From Anarhynchus alexandrinus (Eukaryota; Chordata; Aves; Charadriiformes; Charadriidae), in assembly GCA_008711295.1 (NCBI GenBank), contig VUYV01000178.1:565322-629321 (forward strand): a stretch of 64,000 nucleotides of DNA, in the 5' to 3' direction. The notes below the pieces were generated by a model. It was not told where the DNA came from. It searched no databases and saw nothing but the letters and a program-made list of their open reading frames with translations. Positions 52,754 to 64,000 of this stretch are shown here, piece by piece (the first letter of the stretch is position 1; every line of letters starts with the position of its first letter). A program made the position numbers and the translations under genes.

Positions 52754-52807
52754 CGAGTATTGACAGAAAGGAGACTGCTGCTGCTGCGGTGCCTGGCTCA
52801 GCGAAAG
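52754..52807 (+). other. Candidate exon of unknown transcript (possible 5' exon of ZNF831)
   Basis: A strong acceptor (pyrimidine-rich run TTTGTCCTCGTTTCCCTGTG, then CTTGCAG) and a consensus donor (AAAG|GTACGTAAG) bracket 54 bases, exactly 18 codons. At least two frames are open, one reading RVLTERRLLLLRCLAQRK. It is on the ZNF831 strand, 4.3 kb before that gene's coding exon, so a 5' UTR exon is possible. No homology is recognised. Confidence 0.35.
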
Positions 52808-55800
52808 GTACGTAAGCTGAAGTTATTTACAGACTAAAGAGGATTCCACTTCTGTATGCTCTCTGGTATTATACTTAAGGTGGGGATTACCAAAAGGTTT
52901 TAAAAAAGGCAAAGACTCCTAGTGTAATATAGTATATTTTGTGTGTTCAGAATGTTGAAAAGCTGCTTCTGTGTGGTTACGAAAATAAACTAACTCTATG
53001 GTGTCTACAGATTATACCTGTAGCCCAAGCCAGGGGACCGAGCACTGCATCTGCTTAAAGACTATGATGCTCCTCTCAATGGTGTGTCAAAACATTTTAC
53101 GTAAGTGCAGGAAATAAGTAGTTCCATGTTTATTTCACGATTTTCTTAACAACGATGGGCAGTTGGCAGTGCATTTACGTGTGCCATGCAGAAGACAAAA
53201 ATCTTCTGGCTGTATAATCCAAGATTATTATAACAGTGCTGATAAAATGAAGCAAATTTTATAAAATATATTTGGAATTAAGGAAAAAATTATACAGAAA
53301 AGAGGAACACATTGGATTTAAAATGAGTTTTTTATACATCCACCTTATTAAAATACATATATACAGAATAAGACAGTTTGTGCTACGCTCATTTGTCGTC
53401 TGAAACTACTTCACTTTTTGACTTTTCGGTGTTCCACAGACCTGAAGGTATAATTCAAACTAGGTACAAAATAATAGTACTTAAATGGAATTTTATTGAC
53501 TAGTTTTGATAGCTTAAGAAACTAATTTAGAAAATTTTGGAGAGGCCAAATCTTGCTCTTAGTTTTGTTTGTTGGACATTTTTCCTTATCTAATTAGGAT
53601 CAAGCTTTTACACTAGCAGTTGGATGCTACACGTTACCAACTGAGTTCAGAACATCAGGTAGATTCTCAGGAACAGAGCCTGGGGGATAATCAACAAAGG
53701 AAGTTCTTCTACTTCAGGCAAGGACTACCCAGAATTAGCCTTGGGGTAGAATTAGTTTGAGAGAAGCTATTTTCGTCAATGTACAAAGAAATATAGTGGC
53801 TTTTTCTTTTGGTATATAAACGACAGATGTGAAAAGTATGATCCTATTCGCCACAGTAGAGTACAAGCCACGGAAGTTTCACTGAGGAAGAAAGTACCTT
53901 TTGTTTGCTGTGAAAAGCAGCAAACTACCACAGCTGGTAGAAATGGATTGTTAAACTCTTAAAAGTAATGAAATTGTGCATCACCATTTAGTTTAATTGT
54001 TTAGCATTAGTTAAAACTTTCCTTTAAATTTTCCATAATCATGTAAGTATTTTCTTTGTAGAACACTACAGAGCACTGAAATGATTCTCAGAATTACACT
54101 CCATTTTGAGCCCAAGAAACTTAACAGAATAAGTGAAATTACACAGAGAGTGTGGTACTTTGGAGCTGCAGGGTTCATATTAAACACATCTGTCCACCGC
54201 GAGTCCTGCTAACTTACAGGCCGGCCTTGAAGGGCCCATCGCTATGCCTGCCCAAGAGGGTATTCAAAGAGAGAACACAGTTTGTGGCCCTGGAGAAGGC
54301 TTAACGGGGTGGAAACGTAAATTCCGCATTTCCACACTTCTCTCCAGGGGAGGGAGGGGAGCAGAGATACTATGACCTATTTCATCTGATGTGGAACCTG
54401 TTAGATGTTCTACCTATGTGGTATTCAGACTTCACTTTTCTTCTCTGAGTCTTGTCTCTACAGCATATTTTTTTCCCCTCAGCTTTTCTTTCTTTTCACA
54501 TCTTTGGAATAACTACTGCCTGCTTAGTTTATGAGTACCATTGGCTCATGTCTTACCACTTGCTGCTGTTTCTATTGTATGCTGTGTTTAAATTGCTATA
54601 AATAAAGGTGACTGTACAGCTTAAGAACCTTCTTAAATGGACTTGAAATGCCTATAACCTCACTTCACAAATTAGAGGAATCCACTTATCCCTTAGTGTT
54701 AACCACACTGCAGAATATGGGTAACTTAATTCCTTTAACAAGCCATATTCTTTTAACATTCTTTTATCAATATAGTCAATACCTATATTACAGAGCCACT
54801 TAAGTGACTGTTCCATGTATAAATCTCTGAAGTGGACAAGAAAAGTCCATTCTTGATAACTGAGTTTGATTTATAAAATACATGAGAAAGGAGAAAAGGC
54901 AGAATGTAACACCTTGCTGTGTGCAGATTTGTTCATTTTACAGGTTCTTTTCTGGGATTTTTATTACACTAAAATCTTTGGGTGAGGACAGAGAGTCCCA
55001 TCAGGCACTGATACCTTTCCCATAACTGGTCCAACCCTGAGCCCGCTGCGGTTGGTAGCGAGCTTCTCCGTCGCGTCAGCGGCTCAGCAGCAGTTCTGCT
55101 GCGGCATGCAACGCATGCAGAGACGCTAATGGCCTTGCCCGTGACTGGAAGCAGTTGGAAAACACATCCCAGGGACAGCAGTGCTGTTTTTTCCTCCACT
55201 TTTCCAATTCTTGCAATAAGCAAAGCAGATCAGGGAGAAGCTGGAAGAAGCCCTGGCTGTGAATCCCCAGTTGCCAGCCAGCAACAGAACTTCCAGAAGT
55301 GGTGCAGAGTGAGGAGCGCAGGGTAATAGGTACCGGCTTCTTGGTACGTTTGTTTTCTGTTGCTCAAAGAGACAATTATTTACAGTTGCACTGTGAGCTA
55401 CACATGGGGGTGAAATAATCAGTGGGATTAAAAGCAAGAGCCTAATATGCAAAACCTTTTCCTGTGCAGAAGACTGACAACCAAGGGGGTTGCTTTATCT
55501 TTCAGTTTCAATGGTGCATATATTTAATGTGAAAACTACCTGAATTCCTAATCTATTTATTGAGATGCTAATTACACTTATTACTGGGCACATAACTCAT
55601 TGACTTAACCTGTTCCATTTGATCATTCATAGAAAGTTATTTTCCCATTTTCTCATGTGATGATTTCTCCTTTATGTGAATTATTGCAAAATTCTCGGTA
55701 ACTACATGCAACAGAGGTTTTGCTTTGAATAACGGTAATGTAGTGTGCGTGTCATACGGAACCAGTCCAAATTTCAAATAATATTTTTGAGTAAGTTTTT

Positions 55801-56530
55801 TTACTGTTTCCCAGTAATGATTACCTATTAAAATGATCCAAGAAAGGTACAAAACCACTGCTACAGATTATGCAAAAAGGCAACAAACTGCAGATATCAC
55901 ATTTAGCCACTGATTATGTTACTTCAAATGTTTTTTTTATGACTGTTTGCACAAGAACAGCCTATTATTCATAACAGCCAACGGATACAGAGTTGTGAGT
56001 ATAGCTTTAATAAGAATGAAACGTTCACAGATCCCCTTCTAATTTTCACCCAAACTATAATACAAGGTTATGTTGATGCCTTTATCAGCTCTTCCAAAAA
56101 TCACTTTCAACTAGCTTATTTGGATAGTTTTCTTGTTTCTAAGAAAGAAAAAAGACAAATTTTTGTTAAAATAAGAAGTTGTCTGAACCAGCACCAACCC
56201 TGAATATAACTGGACAGATTTTGTAAGAATAGGTTTACTTTTTCCAAAAACTGTGTTTACAAAATGTTTTCATCTGGGATTGAAAGCAGTATACCATAAT
56301 ATTGCATTTAATTAGACAAAACTATTTTGGGCTACACAAAAGACAGCCTTAATTTATCCCACTAGTTTGCTCTGACACCATCTTTTCTACTTTGTACATA
56401 TTTATGTAAATCTCACTTGTAAAACAGGACATCAGTTTCATTTTGTTCACGTAGTTTCATTTTAGATCACTTGTTGCTATGTGTTTGGCCTTAGCTCACT
56501 TCAGTTGGGTAAACACCGACAATACTCAGC
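52808..56530. other. AT-rich DNA upstream of ZNF831
   Basis: No gene recognised. A moderately CpG-rich patch lies at about 55,030-55,110. Open frames here are short and motif-free. Confidence 0.45.
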
Positions 56531-56536
56531 CATGTC

Positions 56537-56728
56537 TCATGTCCCGTGTTTGGGACAGGCTGCCCAAAGGATCTGCGCAGTTTGTATTCCCAGGGGATTT
56601 CACAAGCAGACGGGATAACCCCGAGCGCCCTCACCTGCCCTCGGTGCTAACTCTGCTCGGAGCAGGTGTTTGGACTGGAGACCTCCCGAGGTCCCTTCCA
56701 CCTTCATTGTTCTGTGTTTCTATATTAA
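56537..56728 (+). mobile_element. Old CR1 LINE 3' fragment
   Basis: GGGACAGGCTGCCCAAAGGA near the start and GTTTGGACTGGAGACCTCCC, GAGGTCCCTTCCACCTTC near the end follow the CR1 3' consensus (GGAACAGGCTGCCCAGAG, then GGTTGGACTAGATGA). It is diverged and lacks a clear terminal repeat. It lies about 400 bp before the ZNF831 coding exon. Confidence 0.8.
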
Positions 56729-57123
56729 CAGTTGTTAAAGTAAGTTCTTCAATTAAAAAACATGGTACAAATATGTAATGGGAATATGGTTCCAGAAAAT
56801 TAAAATTGTCTTATTTCTGGGCTGCTGACATCCTCCATTTGCAAATCTGATGCTCTGATTTATTTCTAATACTTTGGGTACTTTTTGTAGTTTTAAGTGC
56901 AATGTTCAAGGTTGTTTACACTGTACTGAACTTTAATTCCTAGCTAAGAAATGAAAGATGAATCAATTTGATTGGAAAATGAAGTAATTATTGCCTGTAT
57001 AATGCCTGTATATAAGATTTGTGATATCCTTAATTGCTAACTCTCCTGGTCCAGCAGTCGAAAGCGTTTATTTTTTTTTGCTCTCTGAAGATCCCTACTT
57101 GTTTTGTTTCCCCTCCCTCACAG

Positions 57124-60100
57124 ATACGTGAGCGTATGGCAGATAACCTTTGCAATGGCGGCCCAGCAGCAGCCCGCCCTCACAGCTGCACCGGCACATC
57201 CACCAGATCCACCCTCTCCTCTCCAGCCCGCACGGGGCTCTTCGGATCTCAGCCGGGGCAGCGCGGCTCCTCGCCCGGAGCAGGCACTGTCCCAGCCCCT
57301 GTACCTGAAAGCCCTCACCATACCGCTGTACCAGCCCCTCCAGGCAGGGTGCTTCCAGCCCCACAGCCAGCTGGTGGCTGCCAGGAGCTGCCTAAGCCTG
57401 GACGGCAGCAACGGACCTCTGATCCTGAACCCGCTTCTTCCTTCAGACGGCACAGAGCAGCCGCAGCCCGTTTTCCAGAAGCAGCTCGGGCAAACCCTAA
57501 CACTGAACATAGTGAGCACTTTACCGGTTTTATCATCACCGAATCCTTGTGTAAACGCATCTATTGGCAGCCCAGGAAAATCAAAAAAAGCCGGGAAATA
57601 TATCTGCAAACACTGTGGACGAGATTGTCTGAAGCCAAGTGTCCTTGAGAAACACATCCGCTCTCACACAGGAGAGAGGCCCTTTCCATGCACCACTTGT
57701 GGTATTGCGTTTAAAACTCAAAGCAATTTGTATAAACACAGAAGAACTCAAACACACGTCAACAACACCAGACTGCCCTCAGACTCTGACAACGGTGGCG
57801 TATTGGAGCCACGCGAGAAATCAACAGAGAGCACCACGTCACCTCAAGGCAGCAAACTACTTAGTAGGGCCTGTGAGGACAGGGGGGTACAGATGGAACA
57901 AACGAGTTCAGAGACCAGCACAGACACTAAGAAACCTCCTAATGACCTTTCACTGCCGCCAACAAGCAATTCATCATTTGCTTCAGAAAATCAAGAAACA
58001 ACGAATCAGTCCTTTAGCGCAAAGGCTGATCAGGGGGCTCCTGAAAGAGAACCTCCAAGTTCGTCATCTCCAGGAGCTTTGCCAAACGGTCAGTGCCAGA
58101 GAAAGAAGATACGGGAGCAGAGAACTCCAACTGCCCACAAGCACATTCAGTTGCAAAGGCAGCAAGCAACCTCTTCGGAAAAGCAGTGGGATTACAGGCC
58201 ATTTGACGGCAAGCTGAAGAAGTGTGAGAGCACCGACTCGGGGTACCTGTCCCGCTCCGACAGTACAGAGCTGCAGATGGCATCACCCAGCCCGCTGCAC
58301 AGCCTCTCCGAACACAGCGCCGAGCTGGAAAACGAAACGGCCGGCAGCGGCTCAAGGTGCGCCTCCGGAAGCCCTGCAAAGGCAGAGGCGGCTGAGAAGG
58401 CGACAGCCTCAATGCTAGAGAAAAAGAGGCTGGAGGAACACATTTCAAAACTTATATCTCATAACAAAAGTGTGGTGGATGATACCCAGTTAGACAACGT
58501 TAGACCCAGAAAAACTGTCCTTTCCAAACAGGGCAGCATCGATCTGCCAATGCCTTATACGTACAAAGACTCTTTCCATTTTGACATCAGAACTTGCGAT
58601 GTAAATAGGAAAAAGAATCTTTCCCTTTGTTCAGCAAAATCTACCTTCGCACCCCTAGAAAAGGGCAAGCCAGTGTTTTTTCACTCAGTCCCCACCCAGT
58701 TCTCCACAACGGTCGATACTGTGCCTGTCACGCGGAGCAACTCTCTGCCGGTCGCGGAGGGCACCGGAGCGGTGCGTGACCCAGCAGGTCGCCCCAAACC
58801 ACTTTCCCTTGCGAAGCAGTCTGTCAACAGCGGCGCTGCCGCTGTGCTGCCTAGCAACGATCCTGCCGCAAATTCAGTGGATTTTCCTAACAGCCATCCC
58901 CGAGCTCTCGTCAGACAAACGGCAGTGGATGATTTGCCTCTAAGTAACGTGGCTGATCATCCTCCTCCCTCGGAGGAGCTGCAAGGCAGCAAAAAGCTTG
59001 GGGCTGGAGAAGTAATCAGGGCTAAAAATAACAAACACAATCAAAGGAAGTTAAAGAAGTTCTCTCAAGAAAAATGGCAAGTGTATGGAGATGAAACATT
59101 TAAGAAAATCTACCAAAAGATGAAAAGCAGTCAAAATGCCAAGAAAATTAAACAAAGGGGGAATAAGACTGCAGATATTACAAGCTTCGCTCCCGATTCA
59201 AAGGAATCGGTCAGCAGTACCGAAATTACGGAGGAAAGAGATGGCAGGAGCTCTGTCAGTGAGAGTCTCTCCTCCCTTCTGACAACAGGTTTAAACACCG
59301 GTAAACCAGAAACCTGTACTAATGGTAACCACATTCCACAGAATGTCCTCTCCGAGGGAACTGCAGACAGTTTGACCCGCGTCACGGAGACACTGCGCTC
59401 AGGGAAGGCCGGTGCACAGGCTGCAGCGAGCGAAACTGCCCCGGACCTCAGTGGCAGTGACACAGACAAGCGCACAGGTGGCAACAGCGTGTTACGGGCT
59501 CCGAGCAGTTGTGAGCTCCGGCCTCAAAATCCTCGGTGTCAGCTGAACGCTGACGGAAGGAATGATGACTGCTTGCCAGTGCAGAGGAGCAAGTGGGAAA
59601 AGCCAAGCCCTGGGAAAGAATCCAGTACATTTGAATCAGACTGTAAAAGCACTTCAAACAGTTATGGAAACCATAGCCGGAGCAGGGGAAGTGGCCAGCA
59701 CGCCCTGACGCCCCCGCGGGCCCACTGCAACAACAGCAGAGAAGCCGCAGGGAAATCCCAGAATTTACCATCAGAAAGAAAAAAGCTGAAATTTGAAGCG
59801 GAGAAGACACAAAACATTATTTCAAAGCCCTGCCCTACCCCCAGTAGTGAAAACAGCGTGGTAAATGAAGCAGAGAGAGTGTATGGCACTAACGCTCGGT
59901 CTCCTGCCACAGCACCAGTGACATTCTCCAGTAAAGCAGAGGAGCAAAAATTAAGCACAGGAATTAATGAACCCACTGGAGGTACTGAGAATGTGGAGTA
60001 TATGAAAACAATCCAACTCCCCACCAAAGCTCCTAATTATAGTGATGTCAACCCTCTTTCACATTCAGCAGGTATCTCAAAAGCTTCACTTGTGGGATTT

Positions 60101-61369
60101 TTAGGGCCTGAATTAAGGGGAAGTGATTGCGATTCTTTTGCCTTGCACAATGCAACAGATAAAGATGTCAAAACATGTCTTGTGAGAACAGCAGCAAAAG
60201 TACCACTTTTCAGTGACAATGCTGCTGACATGTCTTTGAAAACTCATCATCTGCAATCCGGTCATTTAACTCCCGTCCCACAACAAAATGCCTTTTCTCC
60301 AAAATATATCCTTAAAGTGCCGCAAGACAAGAGAGACTCAGATTTGTCGCTTTTGCTTAGATCGGAACAGAAGGTTACACCTTGTACATCTGTGACAGAC
60401 ACCTTATCCAACCCCCCCTGCTCTTCCAACAGCGGATCGCTCAGTTCTCAGTCTAATGATGTGTTTTGGTCCCCCTTAAAACTTGAAGTCAGACAAAAGG
60501 CGAGCAAAGGAGAGCTACGATGGAACGTACATGCAAACTGGGAGACTCCAGTATTTTGTTCACCAGTCAATTCGGAAACAACAAACATCTTAACCACAGC
60601 AGATAACACCTTTTATAACGCTTGGAAAACCAAACGGGACAAAAATAAATTAAATTTTCAAAGACAAACAGAAGAGAAGTGGATGAGCGTAACTACTTCC
60701 TCTACACAGACCCCCAAGAAGAAAATATGCTTTACTTCTCTGTATACAAGTGGTTTCTTCATATCAGCTGACATCAAAGAAGAGAGGAAGGTTTTACATC
60801 ATCTTTGCTCAGGAAGTGACCCTTTGACAATGACGTCAGCTTCTTGCCAGGGTGCCGAGCCAACACTCATGGGGTGGGACAGCGGTGGAGGTCCGTGCGT
60901 TCTTAAGGACACTTCCCCAGCAGTGCAGGAGACGCGGCACTCTCAGCGCTCAACAGACAACCCCACTTATTTTTGCCATTCTTTTGGCACTTTGTATTGC
61001 CACACTCTCACCACTCGCTGTAAAGAATTCCCAGCACTACCCCACGATAATCTGACTTGCTACTCTGGAAGTTTAATGGTATCAAGCGCGAAGAGCACCT
61101 TCCCCTCACTGAACGCTGAACCTCGACTAACGTGGTGTTGTTTGACAAGAAGCCTTCCTCTGCCTGTGGAGCAGAAGGGCAACGCAGACTCTGCTTACTC
61201 CTCCCTGCACACCCGTGACGAGGAATCTAGCAATGAGTGCACACTCTCGAAATACGATATTTCTATTTTCAAAATGAAAAATATTAGCAAGACTGTGGCA
61301 TATGGCTTAACAAACAGGAGTTTAAAAACATTGGTTTCATCCTTTTCTAAAGGACAACAGATGCAGCAG
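57124..61369 (+). CDS. ZNF831: ZNF831 giant first coding exon
   Basis: The exon starts after the acceptor CCCTCCCTCACAG (AG at 57122-57123). ATG 57155 is the first in-frame Met and has G at -3 and +4, a strong Kozak context. It begins [13 protein letters not shown] and soon reaches [13 protein letters not shown], aligned to the human FLKALPIPLY region. The exon ends ATGCAGCAG|GTAATA at 61369, phase 0. Reading on past 61369 would add only an unrelated intronic tail to a stop at 61417. Confidence 0.94.
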
Positions 61370-62382
61370 GTAATATTAATATCCGCTTTCTTTTCTCAAG
61401 AGGGTGTATTTGGCTGACGCTCCCCCCCCCATTAGAAAAATAAAAGAATTATCAAAAGTATATTTATGGACATTTACAGGCTTTGTAGATACAGAATTTA
61501 CAATTTATGTTTTTATAAGATAAGTTACATATTCATTTGATGCATAAAGAACACATACTTTTGTGTGAATATTTAAGTTTTTTTCACTTGGGAATTTCAG
61601 TAGGAATGCTGTCTAGTGAGAACAGTCTATTTCTATTTCTTGATTTTTCCCCTTACAAGTGTATTTTATATTCTTCTGTAACAGCATATCTATTACACTT
61701 TTTTTCATTTTAAATGAATATTTGAATTAGAGTAGGACTTCAGTAGACCATTAATGTCAAGACTTTATTATACTTGGAGATACCTGGAGTCAAAGCCAGA
61801 CTGGGTATTAGATCTCTCATTGTTCAGCTACACTGAAATGTCAACAAACCCAAACTGCATTAATGCCCTGTAAAGTGTTTAAGCCTTGAAAGTGTTTATT
61901 TTTCAGGTAAATGAAGATAGACTAGTCTGTCTGTACAGATCCTAGAACAGCTCTGTAAGACTAAGCTTACCTTTGATATAGGAAGAAGAGTCTGAAAGAA
62001 CATACACTAATTCTATATAGAGCCACAAAAGCAGTGAGTTGTTTTAATTTTATTTTATAGAAGTAGATGGACAAAGTGATTAGAAAAAACTAACACGCAA
62101 ATTCTAGGAAAAATCAAAGTTGTGCTCTTTAACTACTATGCTATTCAGTGCTATTTAAAAAGAGCATAGATTTCTGATCTCTCGGTTAATGTAATTCACA
62201 ATTTTCATGTACTTCGTTTTTTTCCAGTATTCTCAACAGTTAAGCTCAGCAGCTCCTGGTGGTGCTTTCAAAAACATTTCAGAGCAAAACAAGAAAACAG
62301 TAGTTTGGAAAAAGGAAAAACTCTCAACAAATAAACTCAAGAGGAGCCACAAACAGAAAAAGATTAAAGTCACCCCAAAATG
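57124..62382 (+). CDS. ZNF831: Zinc finger protein 831 (5' part; continues past the window)
   Basis: Coding sequence starts at ATG 57155 and joins 57155-61369 (1,405 codons) to 62228-62382 (51 codons plus two bases); later exons appear to lie beyond 64 kb. Two adjacent C2H2 fingers occupy residues about 151-201 (C151, C154, H167, H171; C179, C182, H195, H201) with a TGERPFPC linker. Segments recalled from human ZNF831 follow in order: [15 protein letters not shown] (about 356-370), [52 protein letters not shown] (about 636-655) and NAFSPKYIL. The rest is Ser/Pro-rich and probably disordered. Human ZNF831 is a poorly characterised putative nuclear DNA-binding regulator of about 1,680 residues, so roughly 220 residues remain unseen. 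Gene order supports the call. Confidence 0.95.
57136..57648 (+). other. Overlapping alternative-frame ORF at the ZNF831 start
   Basis: An ATG at 57136, 19 nt before the ZNF831 ATG and in another frame, opens 170 codons ([20 protein letters not shown]..) that overlap the ZNF831 N-terminal coding region up to the zinc fingers. Its context (C at -3, G at +4) is weaker than that of the main ATG. In GC-rich proline/alanine coding sequence such open frames often arise by chance. Confidence 0.3.
61370..62227 (+). other. ZNF831: ZNF831 intron
   Basis: 858-bp AT-rich intron with donor GTAATA and acceptor TTTTTTTCCAG. No other feature seen. Confidence 0.85.
62228..62382 (+). CDS. ZNF831: ZNF831 second coding exon (basic segment)
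   Basis: 155 nt opening [20 protein letters not shown] and ending [15 protein letters not shown] plus two bases, before donor TG|GTAAGG. The frame continues cleanly from exon 1. The Lys/Arg-rich C-terminal part looks like a nuclear localisation signal. Confidence 0.85.
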
Positions 62383-64000
62383 GTAAGGAATATGGGTTTT
62401 AGCTTCCCTAGAAACACATAATTTTGCTAAACTCTGTGTAAAATTCCACAGAAAATAAAAAGTTATCCCCAACACTCAACCTTGTCAAAATCGGGACAAA
62501 AATAAATCTCTCAGAAAGAGCAGCGGTTCCACAAAGCTAAACTAAAAAAATACCAGTATGTTGTTGACTATCAAGAAGAGACTTTTCTGAGCAAAACAGA
62601 CATATACCAAAGAAAGATGATGACGGTCAGTTGACTCTCACTGCGCTTTAGAAATGATTCTTATCTGTCCAAATTGTCAGCATTTACTTTTGTTTGAAGG
62701 GAACCAAAATACTTCAGTTTTTAATCCTGTTACAGGTAAAAGCAGAGCGTGAGACCCTTTTGCCCTCAGATCTGTATCCTGTATTCACAAGAGAATGCCG
62801 AAGAATAAATAATGATATCAAGTTCTAACACAAACTAACAAAACCATCTGAGGTGTAAATAAAAAGCAGGAAGAATTTGAGTATAAAACTACCAAAGGCA
62901 CATTGTATCAATCAGCACAGTTTCTCCGTACTTAATGGGAGTTCATATGAGTGGAAGATTTAGCCTTTAATCTTCCAAGAGTGCGGGGTAGCAGAATGCC
63001 TGACAAATTGCTTCAATAAGAAACACATATTGTGTGCATACATCCCTCTTATTTTATTTCATGACCAAAATCAGACAGAGTGACTCCCTTGTGCACAAAT
63101 CAGTGTCAGTAACTTAATCACCGTGTCTAGTTTGGCAAACGGCATTGCGATTTTGAAGGAGCATAAGAATAAAAATAGAAGACTCAGTCCTATGTTATCC
63201 AGTCTAGTTACATTCTTCTAGGATTTTTTTCTGCTTTGGCTATGGGGCATTTTTTTGTTTTGTTTTGTTTTTTCCTGCTGGTCTCAATTATTTATTTGGC
63301 TATATCAAATAGTACAGGGACTCAATTAAGCACAGTGTGCTGAAAGCTCAGGTCATACATATTAGTAGCTAACTAACCCCCCCTGCCTATGGCAGGGGGT
63401 TGGAACTCGATCATCTTCAAGGTCCTTTCCAACCTAAACCATTCTATGATTGATTCTATGATAACTGGCCAAACTGTTAATCATGACATGTAATATATTT
63501 TTCTAGTACACCAAACACCCAAATAAGCACGCCCTTTCGGATTTACTCGTTACTCTGTGTACAGCGACTGATCCTGTGGATGTAGGAATGTAGGAACCTT
63601 CCAATGTACTTTAGTCTCAATCATTAAGAGTTACTGCAAGTCTAGCCAGAGTAGGGAACAGAGCAGAGTTGGATTATTCAGTGGGAGTTTTCTAAGTAAC
63701 TGAAATATTGATGTTGTTCATTAGTGATGATGAATAGATAGCACATAAGTGAAAAGTGAAAAAGCTAACAACTATGCAGTCTCAGGTGATTCCTGTACGA
63801 CTCAAGTCTTTATGAAGTATGTTGTTTTAAAATTCCAGATGGGGGAAAAAGGATCTGTTATTCCTGAATCCTTTTCTCTTAACAAACCAAGAATATACTG
63901 AATCCTACTGAGGAAAAATTTAATAAAATAATTGTGGGTCTCCTGCCTAAAATCTTGATTTTTTTTTTTTTTGAGTCGACATAAACAAACATCTCCTTCG
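62383..64000 (+). other. ZNF831: Start of next ZNF831 intron
   Basis: AT-rich sequence to the window edge. A TTACAG at about 62,735 would lead directly to a stop (TG+G, TAA), so I do not accept it as an exon without transcript support. Contains a TTTTG repeat near 63,250-63,273, a CR1 tail and a T run at 63,959-63,972. Confidence 0.6.
63377..63462 (+). mobile_element. CR1 LINE 3' tail
   Basis: CCCCCTGCCTATGGCAGGGG begins the copy, then GTTGGAACTCGATCATCTTC, AAGGTCCTTTCCAACC and a terminal ATTCTATGAT-type repeat. It is nearly identical in the shared part to the copy at 24163-24240, so both belong to one CR1 subfamily. The start forms a perfect 9-bp hairpin with a TAT loop. Confidence 0.9.

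Noticed and set aside
57009..57016. TATATAAG as a ZNF831 promoter
   Set aside because: The coding exon begins with a good acceptor at 57123, so transcription likely starts further upstream; the AT-rich context makes TATA-like words common.
61370..61417. Continuation of the ZNF831 frame to the stop at 61417
   Set aside because: A CAG|GTAATA donor precedes it and the next exon at 62228 continues in phase with a conserved-looking basic segment.
62736..62816. Third ZNF831 exon after TTACAG near 62,735
   Set aside because: Joining it gives an immediate TAA; possible as a terminal exon but unsupported.

Overview
The window is a stretch of vertebrate, almost certainly avian, nuclear DNA. The genes have introns with GT/AG borders and CpG-island promoters, and there are several short CR1 LINE 3' tails ending in the bird-typical ATTCTATGA or TATTC repeats. 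Four protein-coding genes are recognised: TUBB1 (+), ATP5F1E (-), PRELID3B/SLMO2 (-) and ZNF831 (+). This is the order and orientation of human 20q13.32, where CTSZ lies before TUBB1 and EDN3 after ZNF831. I cannot name the species.

Layout. 1-430: CpG-rich left edge, possibly the CTSZ promoter (CTSZ would run leftward, out of the window). 3.95-8.34 kb: TUBB1, a TATA promoter and four coding exons for a 449-residue haematopoietic beta-tubulin. 9.36-10.46 kb: ATP5F1E (51 aa), tail-to-tail with TUBB1, with a promoter carrying four evenly spaced CCAAT boxes. 10.7-20.6 kb: intergenic, containing a diverged 33-bp purine-rich tandem repeat at 13.44-14.31 kb whose unit lengths all stay multiples of three. 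20.6-26.9 kb: PRELID3B; exons 2-6 are complete, but the first coding exon is not visible and probably lies in a 127-N gap inside its CpG island. 26.9-57.1 kb: about 30 kb of AT-rich DNA without a recognisable gene, with scattered CR1 pieces, microsatellites, a few orphan GC-rich patches and one well-formed candidate exon at 52,754-52,807. 57.12-62.38 kb: ZNF831, one giant coding exon with two C2H2 fingers and a second coding exon; the gene appears to continue beyond 64 kb.

The genes are housekeeping or tissue-specific neighbours, not a pathway: a marginal-band tubulin of thrombocytes and red cells, an F1-ATPase stalk subunit, a mitochondrial intermembrane-space lipid-transfer protein and a putative zinc-finger regulator. 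No exotic, viral or defence system was found. The observations most worth following are the frame-preserving 33-bp repeat, the long alternative reading frame that starts 19 nt before the ZNF831 ATG, the isolated candidate exon upstream of ZNF831, and the hidden PRELID3B first exon.
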